A stretch of DNA of 64,000 bases from Streptomyces nigra (GTDB lineage: Bacteria; Actinomycetota; Actinomycetes; Streptomycetales; Streptomycetaceae), in contig NZ_CP029043.1 in the NCBI RefSeq assembly GCF_003074055.1, positions 4,642,501-4,706,500 on the forward strand. The letters are read 5' to 3'. The notes beneath the pieces were generated by a model. That model did not search any database. It worked only from the letters and a program-made list of their open reading frames with translations, and had not been told where the DNA came from. Made by a program: the position numbers and the translations under genes. Of this stretch, positions 35,671 to 44,872 are shown one piece after another. Numbering within the stretch: position 1 is the stretch's first letter; each line of letters starts with the position of its first letter.

Positions 35671-36794
35671 TGAAGAAGTTCGACAAGGAGCGCGTGCTCC
35701 TCGCGGTGGCCGGACCGGTCATCGCGCTGGCCGTGGCCTTCGTGCTCAGCGCGATCGTCCTGATCGCCTCGGGCAAGAGCCCGGTCGAGCCGTACACCCT
35801 GATGTTCGAGCAGCTCGGCTTCTCGGACATCCAGGTGCTGATCATCAACCAGGCGTCGCTGTACTACATCGCCGCCCTCGCGGTCGCCATCGGCTTCCGG
35901 ATGAACCTGTTCAACATCGGTGTCGACGGCCAGTACCAGCTCGCCGCCATGATGGCCGCCGTCGTCGGCGCCCACGCCAACCTCCCGGCCGGCCTCCAGG
36001 TCCCGCTGCTCCTCCTCACCGCCGTCCTCACCGGCGCCTTCTGGTCCGGCATCGCCGGTGTCCTGAAGGTCACCCGGGGCGTCAGCGAGGTCGTCGCGAC
36101 GATCATGCTCAACGCGATCGCGACCTCCGTCATCGCCTACCTGTGGCTGCCGAACGTCTTCGGCGTCAAGGTCGGCAACAACAACACCACCGGCGAGATG
36201 CACGAGTCCGGCTGGGTCTCCGGCATCCCCGTCGGCGACGCCGGCGAGATCTACGGCCTGGTCTTCCTCGCCGTGCTCCTCGGCATCGGCTACTGGGTCG
36301 TCCTCAACCGCACCCGCTTCGGCTTCGACCTGCGCGCCTCCGGCGCCTCCGAGACCGCCGCCGCGGCCAGCGGCGTCGACCCCAAGCGCATGGTGCTCAC
36401 CGCCATGCTGCTCTCCGGCGGCATCGCGGGCCTCGCCGGCCTGCCGATCCTGCTCGGCGACACCCACACGTACAGCCTGAACTTCCCCACCGGCATCGGC
36501 TTCCTCGGCATCGGCATCGCGCTGCTCGGCCGCAACAGCCCCGTCGGCATCGCGTTCGCCGCCCTGCTGTGGGCCTGGCTCGACAAGGCGTCCCCCGAGC
36601 TGGACTTCCACGGCTACGACAAGGAGATCGCGGTCATCATGCAGGGCCTGATCGTCCTCTCGGTCGTCGTCTCCTACGAGGCCGTCCGCGAGTGGGGCCT
36701 GCGCCGCCAGCAGCGCCGGGTCGGCGCCGAACTGGCAGCCGGTCACGTCCTCGGCGCCGACAACAACACCACGAAGGAGGTGGCTGGCCGATGA
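35670..36794 (+). CDS. Nucleoside ABC transporter permease 1
   Basis: 374 residues, about eight to ten transmembrane helices, BPD_transp_2 family. Family motifs include FNIGVDGQYQLAAMMAA and TRGVSEVVATIMLN. Its ATG shares one base with the ATPase stop (TGATG). The residues after the last helix are basic, then Asn/Thr-rich. Forms a heteromeric channel with the next protein. Confidence 0.92.
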   Translation: MKKFDKERVLLAVAGPVIALAVAFVLSAIVLIASGKSPVEPYTLMFEQLGFSDIQVLIINQASLYYIAALAVAIGFRMNLFNIGVDGQYQLAAMMAAVVGAHANLPAGLQVPLLLLTAVLTGAFWSGIAGVLKVTRGVSEVVATIMLNAIATSVIAYLWLPNVFGVKVGNNNTTGEMHESGWVSGIPVGDAGEIYGLVFLAVLLGIGYWVVLNRTRFGFDLRASGASETAAAASGVDPKRMVLTAMLLSGGIAGLAGLPILLGDTHTYSLNFPTGIGFLGIGIALLGRNSPVGIAFAALLWAWLDKASPELDFHGYDKEIAVIMQGLIVLSVVVSYEAVREWGLRRQQRRVGAELAAGHVLGADNNTTKEVAGR

Positions 36795-38065
36795 CTGCCC
36801 CGACCTCAGCGGTTGATGTCAACCAGCCCTCGCTGCAGCCCGCGGCGCCGACCGGCCGCCGTCTTTCCTGGCAGGTGCTGCTGCTGGTCATCGCCGGAGC
36901 CCTGGCACTGACCTCGATCGTCCGCATCATCACCGGCGCCGACGGCATCACCAACGTCAGCCAGATGTCCACCGCGCTCCAGCTCGCCGTGCCGATCGGC
37001 CTCGCCGGTCTCGGCGGTCTGTGGGCCGAGCGGGCCGGCGTCGTCAACATCGGTCTCGAGGGCATGATGATCCTCGGTACCTGGTTCGGCGCCTGGGCCG
37101 GCTTCCAGTGGGGCCCCTGGACCGGCGTCGTCGTCGGCATCGCCGGCGGCTGCATCGGCGGCGTCCTGCACGCCATCGCCACCGTCACCTTCCGGGTCAA
37201 CCACATCGTCTCCGGTGTGGCGCTGAACATCCTCGCGCTCGGCATCACCCGCTACCTCGCGCCCCTCGCCTTCGAGGGCCACGCGGGCGGCTCCGCCAAG
37301 CAGTCCCCGGCGGTCGAGACCCTCGGCCACTTCACCGTGCCCGGCCTCTCCGACGGCCTGCGGGACCTGAACGACAACGGCTGGTTCTTCGTCTCCGACA
37401 TCGCCGGCCTGCTCGGCGGCCTCGTCACCAACGTGTCCTGGCTGACCCTGATCGCCGTCGCGCTGATCCCGGCCACCTGGTGGATCCTGTGGCGGACCGC
37501 CTTCGGTCTGCGGCTGCGCTCCTGCGGTGAGAACCCGATCGCCGCCGAGTCCCTCGGCGTCAACGTCTACAAGTACAAGTACATCGCCGTGATCATCTCC
37601 GGTGGTCTGGCCGGCCTCGGCGGTGTCTTCCTCTCCATCGTCGCCAACCCCTTCTATCTGGAGGGCCAGGTCAGCGGCCGCGGCTACATCGGCCTCGCCG
37701 CGATGATCTTCGGCAACTGGATGCCGGGCGGCCTCGCCCTCGGCGCCGGCCTGTTCGGCTACACCGACAGCCTCAACCTGCGCGGCGGCTCCACCAACGT
37801 GCACGCGCTGCTGCTGCTCGGCGCCCTGCTGCTGATCATCGGCGCCATCTGGCTGGTCATCCGCAAGAAGTACGCCCCGTCGATGATCACCGCGGTGGTC
37901 GGCGCCCTGGTCTACACCTGGTACGCCACCACCAACGAGGTGCCCAACCAGGTCGTCTCCGCCACGCCGTACGTCGTCACCCTCGTCGTCCTCACGCTGT
38001 CCGCGCAGCGCCTGCGGATGCCGAAGGCGGACGGCCTGCCGTACCGGAAGGGACAGGGCAAGTGA
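36791..38065 (+). CDS. Nucleoside ABC transporter permease 2
   Basis: 424 residues, BPD_transp_2 family: GGLWAERAGVVNIGLEGMMI and RVNHIVSGVALNILALGIT are the signature loops, with GRGYIGLAAMIFGNW later. Start ATG overlaps the previous stop by four bases. A polar N-terminal arm of some 25 residues precedes the first helix. Partner of permease 1 in nucleoside import. Confidence 0.92.
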   Translation: MTAPTSAVDVNQPSLQPAAPTGRRLSWQVLLLVIAGALALTSIVRIITGADGITNVSQMSTALQLAVPIGLAGLGGLWAERAGVVNIGLEGMMILGTWFGAWAGFQWGPWTGVVVGIAGGCIGGVLHAIATVTFRVNHIVSGVALNILALGITRYLAPLAFEGHAGGSAKQSPAVETLGHFTVPGLSDGLRDLNDNGWFFVSDIAGLLGGLVTNVSWLTLIAVALIPATWWILWRTAFGLRLRSCGENPIAAESLGVNVYKYKYIAVIISGGLAGLGGVFLSIVANPFYLEGQVSGRGYIGLAAMIFGNWMPGGLALGAGLFGYTDSLNLRGGSTNVHALLLLGALLLIIGAIWLVIRKKYAPSMITAVVGALVYTWYATTNEVPNQVVSATPYVVTLVVLTLSAQRLRMPKADGLPYRKGQGK

Positions 38066-38469
38066 GCCCGGCCGCCGCCCCCGACGTCGACTGGGACACG
38101 CTGCGGGAGGCCGCGCGGGACGCCATGTCCCGCGCCTACGCGCCGTACTCCGGCTTCCCGGTCGGAGTCGCCGCCCTCGTCGACGACGGCCGCACGGTCA
38201 CCGGCTGCAACGTCGAGAACGCCTCGTACGGACTCGGCCTGTGCGCCGAGTGCGGACTGGTGTCGGAGCTGCAGAACACCGGGGGCGGACGGCTCACGCA
38301 CTTCGCGTGCGTCGACGGCGAGGGCCGGACGCTGGTGCCCTGCGGCCGCTGCCGCCAGCTGCTCTACGAGTTCGGCGGCCCCGACCTGCTGCTCGACACC
38401 CCGGCCGGCATCCTGCCGCTGTCGGAGATGCTGCCCCAGGCGTTCGGACCGGACCACCTCAGCAAGTAA
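38062..38469 (+). CDS. cdd: Cytidine deaminase
   Basis: 135 residues, the usual size for the tetrameric bacterial enzyme. It deaminates cytidine and deoxycytidine to (deoxy)uridine. YAPYSGFPVGVA, then NVENASYGLGLCAEC (zinc Cys plus catalytic Glu) and PCGRCRQ (two zinc cysteines) are all intact. GTG start overlaps the permease stop by four bases, so uptake and the first catabolic step are co-translated. Confidence 0.97.
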   Translation: MSPAAAPDVDWDTLREAARDAMSRAYAPYSGFPVGVAALVDDGRTVTGCNVENASYGLGLCAECGLVSELQNTGGGRLTHFACVDGEGRTLVPCGRCRQLLYEFGGPDLLLDTPAGILPLSEMLPQAFGPDHLSK

Positions 38470-38479
38470 CCCCCCCGTG

Positions 38480-38520
38480 CGGCCCCTCCGCGTCGCTCAC
38501 GCGACCGTCCGGAGGGGCCG
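38480..38520 (+). terminator. Hairpin between cdd and deoA
   Basis: 10-bp outer stem CGGCCCCTCC/GGAGGGGCCG with an inner GCGT/ACGC stem, between cdd and deoA. No operator or promoter is evident between the hairpin and deoA, so it may only attenuate read-through. Confidence 0.6.
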
Positions 38521-38551
38521 TGTCTCTTCTGGCACCTTCGGAAGGAAAGCC

Positions 38552-39844
38552 ATGGCTGTTTTGTCGACGGATGCCAACTCCGTCATCCGCACCAAGCGGG
38601 ACCGCGGCGAGCTCAGCGACGCACAGATCGACTGGGTCATCGACGCGTACACCCGCGGGGAGGTCGCCGACGAGCAGATGTCCGCGCTCGCCATGGCGAT
38701 CCTCCTCAACGGCATGAACCGCCGCGAGATCGCCCGCTGGACGGCCGCCATGATCGCGAGCGGCGAGCGCATGGACTTCTCCTCGCTGTCCCGCCCGACG
38801 GCCGACAAGCACTCCACCGGCGGCGTCGGCGACAAGATCACGCTGCCGCTCGCGCCGCTGGTCGCCGCGTGCGGGGCCGCCGTGCCGCAGCTCTCCGGCC
38901 GCGGCCTCGGCCACACCGGCGGCACCCTCGACAAGCTGGAGTCCATCCCCGGCTGGCGCGCGCTGCTCTCCAACGAGGAGATGCTGTCCGTGCTCGACAC
39001 CACCGGCGCCGTGATCTGCGCGGCGGGCGACGGCCTGGCCCCCGCCGACAAGAAGCTGTACGCCCTGCGGGACGTCACCGGCACCGTCGAGGCCATCCCG
39101 CTGATCGCCTCCTCGATCATGTCGAAGAAGATCGCCGAGGGCACCGGCTCGCTGGTCCTCGACGTGAAGGTCGGCACCGGCGCCTTCATGAAGACCATCG
39201 AGGACGCCCGCGAGCTGGCCTCCACCATGGTGGGCCTCGGCACCGACCACGGGGTGAAGACGGTCGCGCTGCTCACCGACATGTCCACCCCGCTCGGCCT
39301 CACCGCGGGCAACGCGCTCGAGGTCCGCGAGTCCGTCGAGGTCCTGGCCGGCGGCGGCCCCGCCGACGTGGTCGAGCTGACCATCGCCCTGGCCCGCGAG
39401 ATGCTGGCGGCGGCCGGGCTGGAGGACGTCGACCCGGCGAAGGCCCTCGCCGACGGCTCCGCGATGGACGTCTGGCGACGCATGATCGCGGCGCAGGGCG
39501 GCGACCCGGACGCCGAACTGCCCGTCGCGCGCGAGCAGCACGTCGTCACGGCCCCCGCCTCCGGTGTCCTCACCCGCCTGGACGCCTACGACATCGGCGT
39601 CGCCGCCTGGCGCCTGGGCGCCGGACGCGCCCGCAAGGAGGACCCGGTGCAGGCGGGCGCCGGCGTCGAGATGCACGCCAAGCCCGGCGACACGGTGACC
39701 GCGGGCCAGCCCCTGCTGACCCTGCACACGGACACCCCGGAGCGCTTCGCGTACGCGCTGCAGGCGGTGGAGGGCTCGTACGACGTCAGCCCGGCCGGCA
39801 CCGACTTCACGGCGTCGCCGGTGGTGCTGGAACGTATCGCCTGA
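38552..39844 (+). CDS. deoA: Thymidine phosphorylase
   Basis: 430 residues. It splits thymidine or deoxyuridine with phosphate to free base and deoxyribose-1-phosphate. KHSTGGVGDK and SGRGLGHTGGTLDKLES are the phosphate-binding and family signatures; the C-terminal domain has the MHAKPGDTV biotinyl-like hammerhead. ATG 38552 with GGAAGGA upstream. It follows cdd directly in the pathway: deoxycytidine to deoxyuridine to deoxyribose-1-P. Confidence 0.96.
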   Translation: MAVLSTDANSVIRTKRDRGELSDAQIDWVIDAYTRGEVADEQMSALAMAILLNGMNRREIARWTAAMIASGERMDFSSLSRPTADKHSTGGVGDKITLPLAPLVAACGAAVPQLSGRGLGHTGGTLDKLESIPGWRALLSNEEMLSVLDTTGAVICAAGDGLAPADKKLYALRDVTGTVEAIPLIASSIMSKKIAEGTGSLVLDVKVGTGAFMKTIEDARELASTMVGLGTDHGVKTVALLTDMSTPLGLTAGNALEVRESVEVLAGGGPADVVELTIALAREMLAAAGLEDVDPAKALADGSAMDVWRRMIAAQGGDPDAELPVAREQHVVTAPASGVLTRLDAYDIGVAAWRLGAGRARKEDPVQAGAGVEMHAKPGDTVTAGQPLLTLHTDTPERFAYALQAVEGSYDVSPAGTDFTASPVVLERIA

Positions 39845-39866
39845 CCAGGCGGTTTCCCCTTCGGGT

Positions 39867-39900
39867 GAACGGGATCGGTGGACCACCGCCGGTCCCGTTC
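39867..39900 (+). terminator. Terminator of the ABC-cdd-deoA operon
   Basis: 15-bp stem (39867-39881 with 39886-39900, two wobbles), loop ACCA, 22 bases after the deoA stop. Confidence 0.82.
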
Positions 39901-39939
39901 GGCATGCTGGGATCGGTGACGCAGCGATAGGAGACCGCC

Positions 39940-40524
39940 ATGAGCGCACTCACCGTGAGCCAGGACCCCGACCAGAACTGGGACGACCTCGTCCGGTTCT
40001 GGGAGGAGATGGCATGGCCCGAGGGCAGCAAGGTGGAGATCATCGAGGGGATCATCACCGTGTCACCTGCTCCCGCGTCCCGCCACAATGTAATCGCGGA
40101 ACGTATTCAGCGTCGCCTCTACTCCGTGATCCCCGATGACTGGGGAATCTTCCAGACTCTGGCCATCTCCGTGCCGTCCCGTCTGGGCATGCTCATCCCG
40201 GACCTGCTCGTGGCGCCCGTGGAGGAGTGCGCGGAGGCGGAGTCCCACATCCCGGCGGCCTTGGCCGAACTCGTCGTCGAGGTGACCTCCCGGTCCAACG
40301 CCCAGCACGACCGCGTCAGCAAGCCCGCCGCATACGCCACCGCCGGTATCCCGCTCTACCTGCTCATCGACCGCTGGGCTCCGGGCGGCCCGACCGCCAC
40401 GCTGTTCGGGGAACCCAAGGGGGACGTCTACCGGGTGCTGAGGGCGGTCAAGTTCGGCGACCCGATCACCCTGCCGGAGCCGTTCGGCGTGACGATCGAC
40501 ACCGGTGAGTTCCCCGTCGACTGA
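39940..40524 (+). CDS. Uma2-family putative endonuclease (DUF820)
   Basis: 194 residues. PD-(D/E)xK outline: KVEIIEGIITVSPAPASRH near the N-terminus, then MLIPDLLVAP (the PD motif) and ELVVEVTSRSNAQHDR (ExV core). KPAAYATAGIPLYLLID follows, the most conserved Uma2 stretch. ATG 39940. Members of this family are very common in streptomycetes and mostly uncharacterised. Not obviously linked to nucleoside use despite its position after deoA. Confidence 0.88.
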   Translation: MSALTVSQDPDQNWDDLVRFWEEMAWPEGSKVEIIEGIITVSPAPASRHNVIAERIQRRLYSVIPDDWGIFQTLAISVPSRLGMLIPDLLVAPVEECAEAESHIPAALAELVVEVTSRSNAQHDRVSKPAAYATAGIPLYLLIDRWAPGGPTATLFGEPKGDVYRVLRAVKFGDPITLPEPFGVTIDTGEFPVD

Positions 40525-40530
40525 TCGGCG

Positions 40531-41451
40531 TCAGCCCAGGAGCGCCGCCACCGCCACCAGGACCGGTACCGAGATCACCGTCGACAGCAGGATCGAGTCC
40601 CTGGCCAGGCGTTCGCCGATGCCGTAGCTCGACGCGTACGTGTACAGGTTCTGTGCGGCGGGCAGGGCCGAGGTCACCACCACGTCCAGCAGGGACGCGC
40701 CCCGCAGGCCGAAGACGCCCGCCGCCAGGGCCCAGGCCGCGGCGGGCTGGCCGAGGGATTTGAGGGCCACCGAGAGGAACACCGGGTGCCGGTCCGGGCC
40801 CCGGCCCGGCATCGTGCTGCCGCACAGGGAGATGCCGAAGGCCAGCAGGACCGCGGGGACCGACATGCCGCCGATCAGCGTCAGCGGGTCCAGGACGGGC
40901 GCCGGGATGCGCAGCCCCGTCGCCGACACCGCCACGCCCGCGAGCGAGCCGAGCGCGATCGGGTTGCGTAGCGGTGTCAGCAGGCGGTGCCACAGCGGGC
41001 CCTTCGCGCCGCCACCGGAGAGGTCGAGGATCGTCAGCGCGACCGGCGTGACCCCGACGAGCTGGAACAGCAGCACCGGCGCCACCAGCGACGCGTCCCC
41101 GAGGACGTACACGGCGATCGGGATGCCCAGGTTGCCGGAGTTCACGTAGCTCGAGCACAGGGCGCCGATCGTGGTGCGGCCCACGCCCCAGCGCCGTACG
41201 GCGGCGACCGCCACGAAGACCCCGGCCGCGGCGGCCGTGCTCAGCGCGGTCACCAGGAGACGGCTGGAGAAGATCACCGAGAGGTCGGTGCCCGCGAGAG
41301 TGGTGAAGAGCAGCGCGGGCGACGCCACGTGGAACGCCAGCTTCGTCAGCACGTCCCGCCCGTGCTCCCCGAGGTAGCCGCGCCGACCGATCACATAGCC
41401 GACGGCGATCACCACCGCGATCACCGCGAAACCCGTCAACACACCCTGCAC
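40531..41451 (-). CDS. AEC-family (auxin efflux carrier-like) transporter
   Basis: 306 residues from GTG 41451, which has AAGGGGG five to six bases upstream and starts right at the first transmembrane helix. About ten helices with AVGYVIGRRGYLGE, SSYVNSGNLGIPIAVYVLG and LRNPIALGSLAGVAV, the conserved AEC regions. Such proteins export small organic acids (malonate, malate) or remain unassigned. Convergent with the Uma2 gene. Confidence 0.87.
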   Translation of the reverse strand: MQGVLTGFAVIAVVIAVGYVIGRRGYLGEHGRDVLTKLAFHVASPALLFTTLAGTDLSVIFSSRLLVTALSTAAAAGVFVAVAAVRRWGVGRTTIGALCSSYVNSGNLGIPIAVYVLGDASLVAPVLLFQLVGVTPVALTILDLSGGGAKGPLWHRLLTPLRNPIALGSLAGVAVSATGLRIPAPVLDPLTLIGGMSVPAVLLAFGISLCGSTMPGRGPDRHPVFLSVALKSLGQPAAAWALAAGVFGLRGASLLDVVVTSALPAAQNLYTYASSYGIGERLARDSILLSTVISVPVLVAVAALLG

Positions 41452-41612
41452 GGAACCCCCTTCGCGGGGAGCGGGCCGCGAGGTCTTCGAGGAGGCACTG
41501 GTGTGTGGGGCATACACCCAACCCTCCGGGGCGGGAGGGCGCCGGGTCAATGTGATCCCGGCCGGCGGACACACGGGCGCGCCCGGCGGATCGGGGCGGG
41601 CGCACCTCCGCG

Positions 41613-41999
41613 ATGAGTTACCGGCCCCGGTCCGGTCTACCGGTCGTGGACGCCATGACACCCGCGGTACTCGTGCTGGCCGGCCCTGTCACCCGGGGTG
41701 AGGTGACGGGGCTGTGCGCCGTCGTACGGGCCCGGCTGGAGGGCTGCCCCTCCAGGGTCGTGGTGTGCGACGTCGGCGGGCTCGGCCCGCCCGGTCTGGG
41801 GACCGTGGACCTGCTGGCCCGGCTCCAGCTCACCGCCCGGCGCGCCGGCGGCCGGATACGGCTGCGGGACCCGGACCCCGCCCTACACGCCCTGCTCGAC
41901 CTCGTCGGCCTCCGCTTCGAGGTGGAGGGGCAGCCCGAAGAGCGGGAACCAGCGCTTGGTGTCGAGGAAGCAGTGGAACCCGGTGATCCGCCCCCCTGA
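41613..41999 (+). CDS. STAS-domain-like protein
   Basis: Up to 128 residues; ATG 41613, GTG 41646 or ATG 41658 are possible starts. The core (AVLVLAGPVTRGEVTGLCAV, VVVCDVGGLGPPGLGTVDLL, ARLQLTARRAGGRIRL) has the beta-alpha pattern of anti-sigma-factor antagonists. The serine usually phosphorylated is not clearly present (Gly/Pro there). The last ~39 codons overlap the convergent sigma gene. Real gene likely, exact ends less so. Confidence 0.6.
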   Translation: MSYRPRSGLPVVDAMTPAVLVLAGPVTRGEVTGLCAVVRARLEGCPSRVVVCDVGGLGPPGLGTVDLLARLQLTARRAGGRIRLRDPDPALHALLDLVGLRFEVEGQPEEREPALGVEEAVEPGDPPP

Positions 42000-42902
42000 G
42001 ATCTCCAGGACCTGCACCGCCCATGGCGTGAACCCGCCCGCCTCCGGGTCCGGCTTGTACTGGGCGAACCCCGGCAGCCCGTTGACCTGGACGGGCACCA
42101 GACGGGAACCCGCGCAGGGGGCGCCCATCGTCGTCATGAACCCGGTGATGTCCCCGGCGCCGGTCAGCCACAGGTCGAACGGCGGCATCGTCATGATGGC
42201 GTCCTCGTGCAGCAGCGCGGTCAGTGCCGTCATGTCGTACCCCTCGAAGGCGGCGACATAGCGGTCCAGGAGCTTCTGCTGCTCCTCGTCCAGCGGGTCG
42301 GAGACCGCCGCGTCCGCGCCGGGCCGGCGCTGCTCGGCCAGGGTGGCCCGGGCCCGCTGCAGCGCGCTGTTCACCGACGCGACCGAGGTGCCGAGCAGCT
42401 CGGCGACCTCGCTCGCCTTCCACGCCAGCACCTCGCGCAGGATCAGCACCGCCCGCTGCTTCGGCGGCAGCTGCTGCAGCGCGGCCATGAAGGCGAGCCG
42501 CACCGACTCCTTGGCGACCGCGGCCTCCGCCGGGTCGTCCGTCGTGGGCAGCACCCGGCTGTCCGGCGCAGGCTCCAGCCAGGTGTGGTCCGGGCGGGGG
42601 GAGAGAGCGGCCTGCGCGAGCGGTGTCGACTCGGTGAGGTCCATGGGCCGGGCCCTCTTGTTGCCCGCCGTCAGCATGTCCAGGCAGACGTTCGTCGCGA
42701 TGCGGTACAGCCACGAGCGGAGGCTGGAACGGCCCTCGAACTTGTCGTAGCTCCGCCAGGCCCGCACCATCGTGTCCTGCACCGCGTCCTCGGCCTCGAA
42801 GGACGAACCGAGCATGCGGTAGCAGTACCCGGTCAGCTCGACGCGGTGCTTCTCCAGCCTGACGTCGAGATCCGTCGTCGTGGTCGCCGTACCGTCGCTC
42901 AT
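41883..42902 (-). CDS. ECF sigma factor with SnoaL-like C-terminal domain
   Basis: 339 residues from ATG 42902 (GGTGG upstream). Sigma region 2: ELTGYCYRMLGSSFEAEDAV then SSLRSWLYRIATNVCLDML. Region 4: LQQLPPKQRAVLILREVL, and the helix-turn-helix SEVAELLGTSVASVNSAL. From about residue 210 a SnoaL/NTF2-like domain follows (YVAAFEGYDMTALTALLHED), as in the SigG/SigX5 type of mycobacteria. In these sigma factors the extra domain is thought to modulate activity in place of an anti-sigma factor. None is adjacent here. Confidence 0.9.
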   Translation of the reverse strand: MSDGTATTTTDLDVRLEKHRVELTGYCYRMLGSSFEAEDAVQDTMVRAWRSYDKFEGRSSLRSWLYRIATNVCLDMLTAGNKRARPMDLTESTPLAQAALSPRPDHTWLEPAPDSRVLPTTDDPAEAAVAKESVRLAFMAALQQLPPKQRAVLILREVLAWKASEVAELLGTSVASVNSALQRARATLAEQRRPGADAAVSDPLDEEQQKLLDRYVAAFEGYDMTALTALLHEDAIMTMPPFDLWLTGAGDITGFMTTMGAPCAGSRLVPVQVNGLPGFAQYKPDPEAGGFTPWAVQVLEISGGRITGFHCFLDTKRWFPLFGLPLHLEAEADEVEQGV

Positions 42903-43007
42903 CGTCCACCCACCCCTGTGGCCGTCCTGTGGAACACCTCGTCGCGCCCCACCACTTCGGAAGCTACCGCAGCCCACTGACAATGGCCCCCGGAGTGGGG
43001 AAAGCCG

Positions 43008-43064
43008 CAGGTCGAGGGGGCGGCGTGAGGTCGAGGGTGCGGTGCGAGGTCGGGGGTGCGGTGT
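43008..43064. repeat. Three tandem 19-bp repeats
   Basis: Units 43008-43026, 43027-43045 and 43046-43064, consensus GAGGTCGAGGGTGCGGTGC. Units 2 and 3 differ at two positions and unit 1 at four. They lie between a sigma gene and a secreted-protein gene. Confidence 0.8.
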
Positions 43065-43079
43065 GACCTTCGGGCATGG

Positions 43080-43118
43080 CATCGGGGCGCACCCCCATGT
43101 CATGAGTGCGCCCCGATG
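43080..43118 (-). terminator. Terminator of the small secreted-protein gene
   Basis: Perfect 13-bp stem CATCGGGGCGCAC/GTGCGCCCCGATG, 22 bases beyond the stop at 43140. Confidence 0.85.
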
Positions 43119-43139
43119 GTGTGCGGCCGTGCGGCGGGG

Positions 43140-43556
43140 TCAGCCCAGCGGGACGCCGTTCACGGGCAGGCCCTGCGTCGGGAGGCCCTGCGTCGGGAGC
43201 CCCTGGGTGGGGAGGGCCTGCGCCGGGAGGGTCTCCACCGGCAGGCCGCCGAGGAGGCCGGTGGCCGCGCCCGTCGGTCCGGCCGCCAGCGCCGGGGCGC
43301 CGGCCAGCGTCCGCTCGGCGGTCGGCTGCGCGGCGGCGAGGCCGGCGGCGACCGCCTCCTGCCCCCCGGCCAGGCCCTCGGCGGCGTTCGGGGCCGCCTG
43401 CGTCAGGCTCTCGGCCGGGAGCGTCCGGGTGACGGTGTCCAGCGCCGCGCCGGCGTCCGGGACGGCGGGGGCGGCGTTGGCGGCACCCGCGCCCGTGGCG
43501 GCGAAGGCGGCACCGAGCGCGGCGACACCGAGGGACTTGGCGGCAGACTGCTTCAT
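43140..43556 (-). CDS. Small secreted Ala/Pro-rich protein
   Basis: 138 residues from ATG 43556 (GAGG upstream). A clear signal peptide (MKQSAAKSLGVAALGAAF, cleavage near ANA-AP) is followed by an Ala/Gly/Thr-rich mature part. The protein ends in near-perfect repeats of LPTQG (three units plus variants). No catalytic motif. Streptomyces genomes carry several such small exported proteins of unknown role; a surface or developmental function is conceivable but not shown. An AT-rich palindrome overlaps its ribosome-binding site. Confidence 0.78.
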   Translation of the reverse strand: MKQSAAKSLGVAALGAAFAATGAGAANAAPAVPDAGAALDTVTRTLPAESLTQAAPNAAEGLAGGQEAVAAGLAAAQPTAERTLAGAPALAAGPTGAATGLLGGLPVETLPAQALPTQGLPTQGLPTQGLPVNGVPLG

Positions 43557-43563
43557 GGAAAAC

Positions 43564-43576
43564 CTCAAAATTTGAG
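43564..43576 (-). promoter_or_regulatory. Palindrome over the ribosome-binding site
   Basis: CTCAAAATTTGAG, a perfect 6+1+6 palindrome. Read on the minus strand its last bases are part of the GAGG ribosome-binding site of the small secreted-protein gene. It could be a protein-binding site or a weak RNA hairpin that masks the site. Confidence 0.5.
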
Positions 43577-43692
43577 AACGGGGATGTGAGCGGTTCTTCG
43601 ACCGTAAACACCCCCGCCGTCCGGCCGCAAACATCGAATTGCGGACGGATTGTGAATGGCGTCCGCAGTCCCTGTGCGGGCGGAACCCCTCG

Positions 43693-44856
43693 TCAGCCCT
43701 CCTCGTCGGGAGAACCGCTGGTAGAGCTCGTCTGTCGGAAAAGCCACTCGGACTTGAGTTCGGCATATCCGGGCTTGATCACGTCATTGATCATGGCCAG
43801 CCGTTCATCGAAAGGAATGAACGATGATTTCATCGCATTGACGGAGAACCACTGCATGTCGTCGAGCGTGTAACCGAACGCCTCGACAAGATGCTCGAAT
43901 TCCTGGGTCATGCTGGTGTGCGACATCAGGCGGTTGTCCGTGTTCACCGTGGCCCGGAAGTGCAGCTTGCGCAGCAGCCCGATGGGGTGCGCCTCGTACG
44001 AGTCGGCCGCGCCCGTCTGCAGATTGGAGCTCGGGCACAGCTCCAGAGGGATGCGCTTGTCCCGCACGTACGACGCGAGGCGTCCGAGCTCCACCGAGCC
44101 GTCGTCCCGGACCCGGATGTCGTCGATGATCCGGACCCCGTGCCCCAGCCGGTCGGCGCCGCACCACTGGAGGGCCTGCCAGATCGACGGCAGCCCGAAC
44201 GCCTCGCCGGCGTGGATCGTGAAATGGTTGTTCTCGCGCTTGAGGTACTCGAAGGCGTCGAGGTGCCGGGTCGGCGGGTGGCCCGCCTCGGCGCCCGCGA
44301 TGTCGAAGCCGACGACGCCCATGTCGCGGTAGGAATTGGCGAGTTCGGCGATCTCCAGCGAGCGGGCCGCGTGCCGCATCGCGGTGAGCAGCGCGCCGAC
44401 GCGGATGCGGTGGCCGTTCTCCCGGGCGATCCGCTCGCCCTCCCGGAAGCCCTCGTTGACGGCCTCCACGACCTGCTCCAGGGTGAGCCCGCCCTCCAGG
44501 TGCTGCTCGGGGGCGTAGCGCACCTCGGCGTAGACGACCCCGTCCTCCGCGAGGTCCTCCGCGCACTCGCGGGCGACGCGGACGAGGGCGTCACGGGTCT
44601 GCATGACCGCCACGGTGTGCGAGAACGTCTCCAAGTACCGCTCCAGCGAACCGGAGTCGGCGGCCTCCTGGAACCACAGGCCGAGCTTTCCGGGGTCGGT
44701 CTCGGGGAGCTGGTCGTAGCCCGACTCGCGGGCGAGCTCGACGATCGTGCCGGGGCGGAGCCCGCCGTCGAGGTGGTCGTGCAGCAGAACCTTCGGGGCC
44801 CGGCGGATCTGGTCCGAGCTCGGGGTGTGCGCCTTCGGGGCAGTCTGGCTCGTCAT
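43693..44856 (-). CDS. add: Adenosine deaminase
   Basis: 387 residues. It converts (deoxy)adenosine to (deoxy)inosine. [12 protein letters not shown] has the two zinc histidines, [10 protein letters not shown] a third and the catalytic Glu; GHGVRI and the NTDNRL ligand Asp complete the site. ATG 44856, only 16 bases from the perfect operator at 44873-44884. TAGAGT (minus strand, 44863-44868) lies six bases before the ATG, so the mRNA is probably leaderless. Product inosine feeds the phosphorylase at 60583. Confidence 0.96.
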   Translation of the reverse strand: MTSQTAPKAHTPSSDQIRRAPKVLLHDHLDGGLRPGTIVELARESGYDQLPETDPGKLGLWFQEAADSGSLERYLETFSHTVAVMQTRDALVRVARECAEDLAEDGVVYAEVRYAPEQHLEGGLTLEQVVEAVNEGFREGERIARENGHRIRVGALLTAMRHAARSLEIAELANSYRDMGVVGFDIAGAEAGHPPTRHLDAFEYLKRENNHFTIHAGEAFGLPSIWQALQWCGADRLGHGVRIIDDIRVRDDGSVELGRLASYVRDKRIPLELCPSSNLQTGAADSYEAHPIGLLRKLHFRATVNTDNRLMSHTSMTQEFEHLVEAFGYTLDDMQWFSVNAMKSSFIPFDERLAMINDVIKPGYAELKSEWLFRQTSSTSGSPDEEG

Positions 44857-44872
44857 TTCCGCACTCTAACGC

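Noticed and set aside
38134-38145. CTACGCG-like string inside cdd
   Set aside because: It encodes the conserved YAPYS motif of the enzyme, is not palindromic, and is therefore not counted as an operator.
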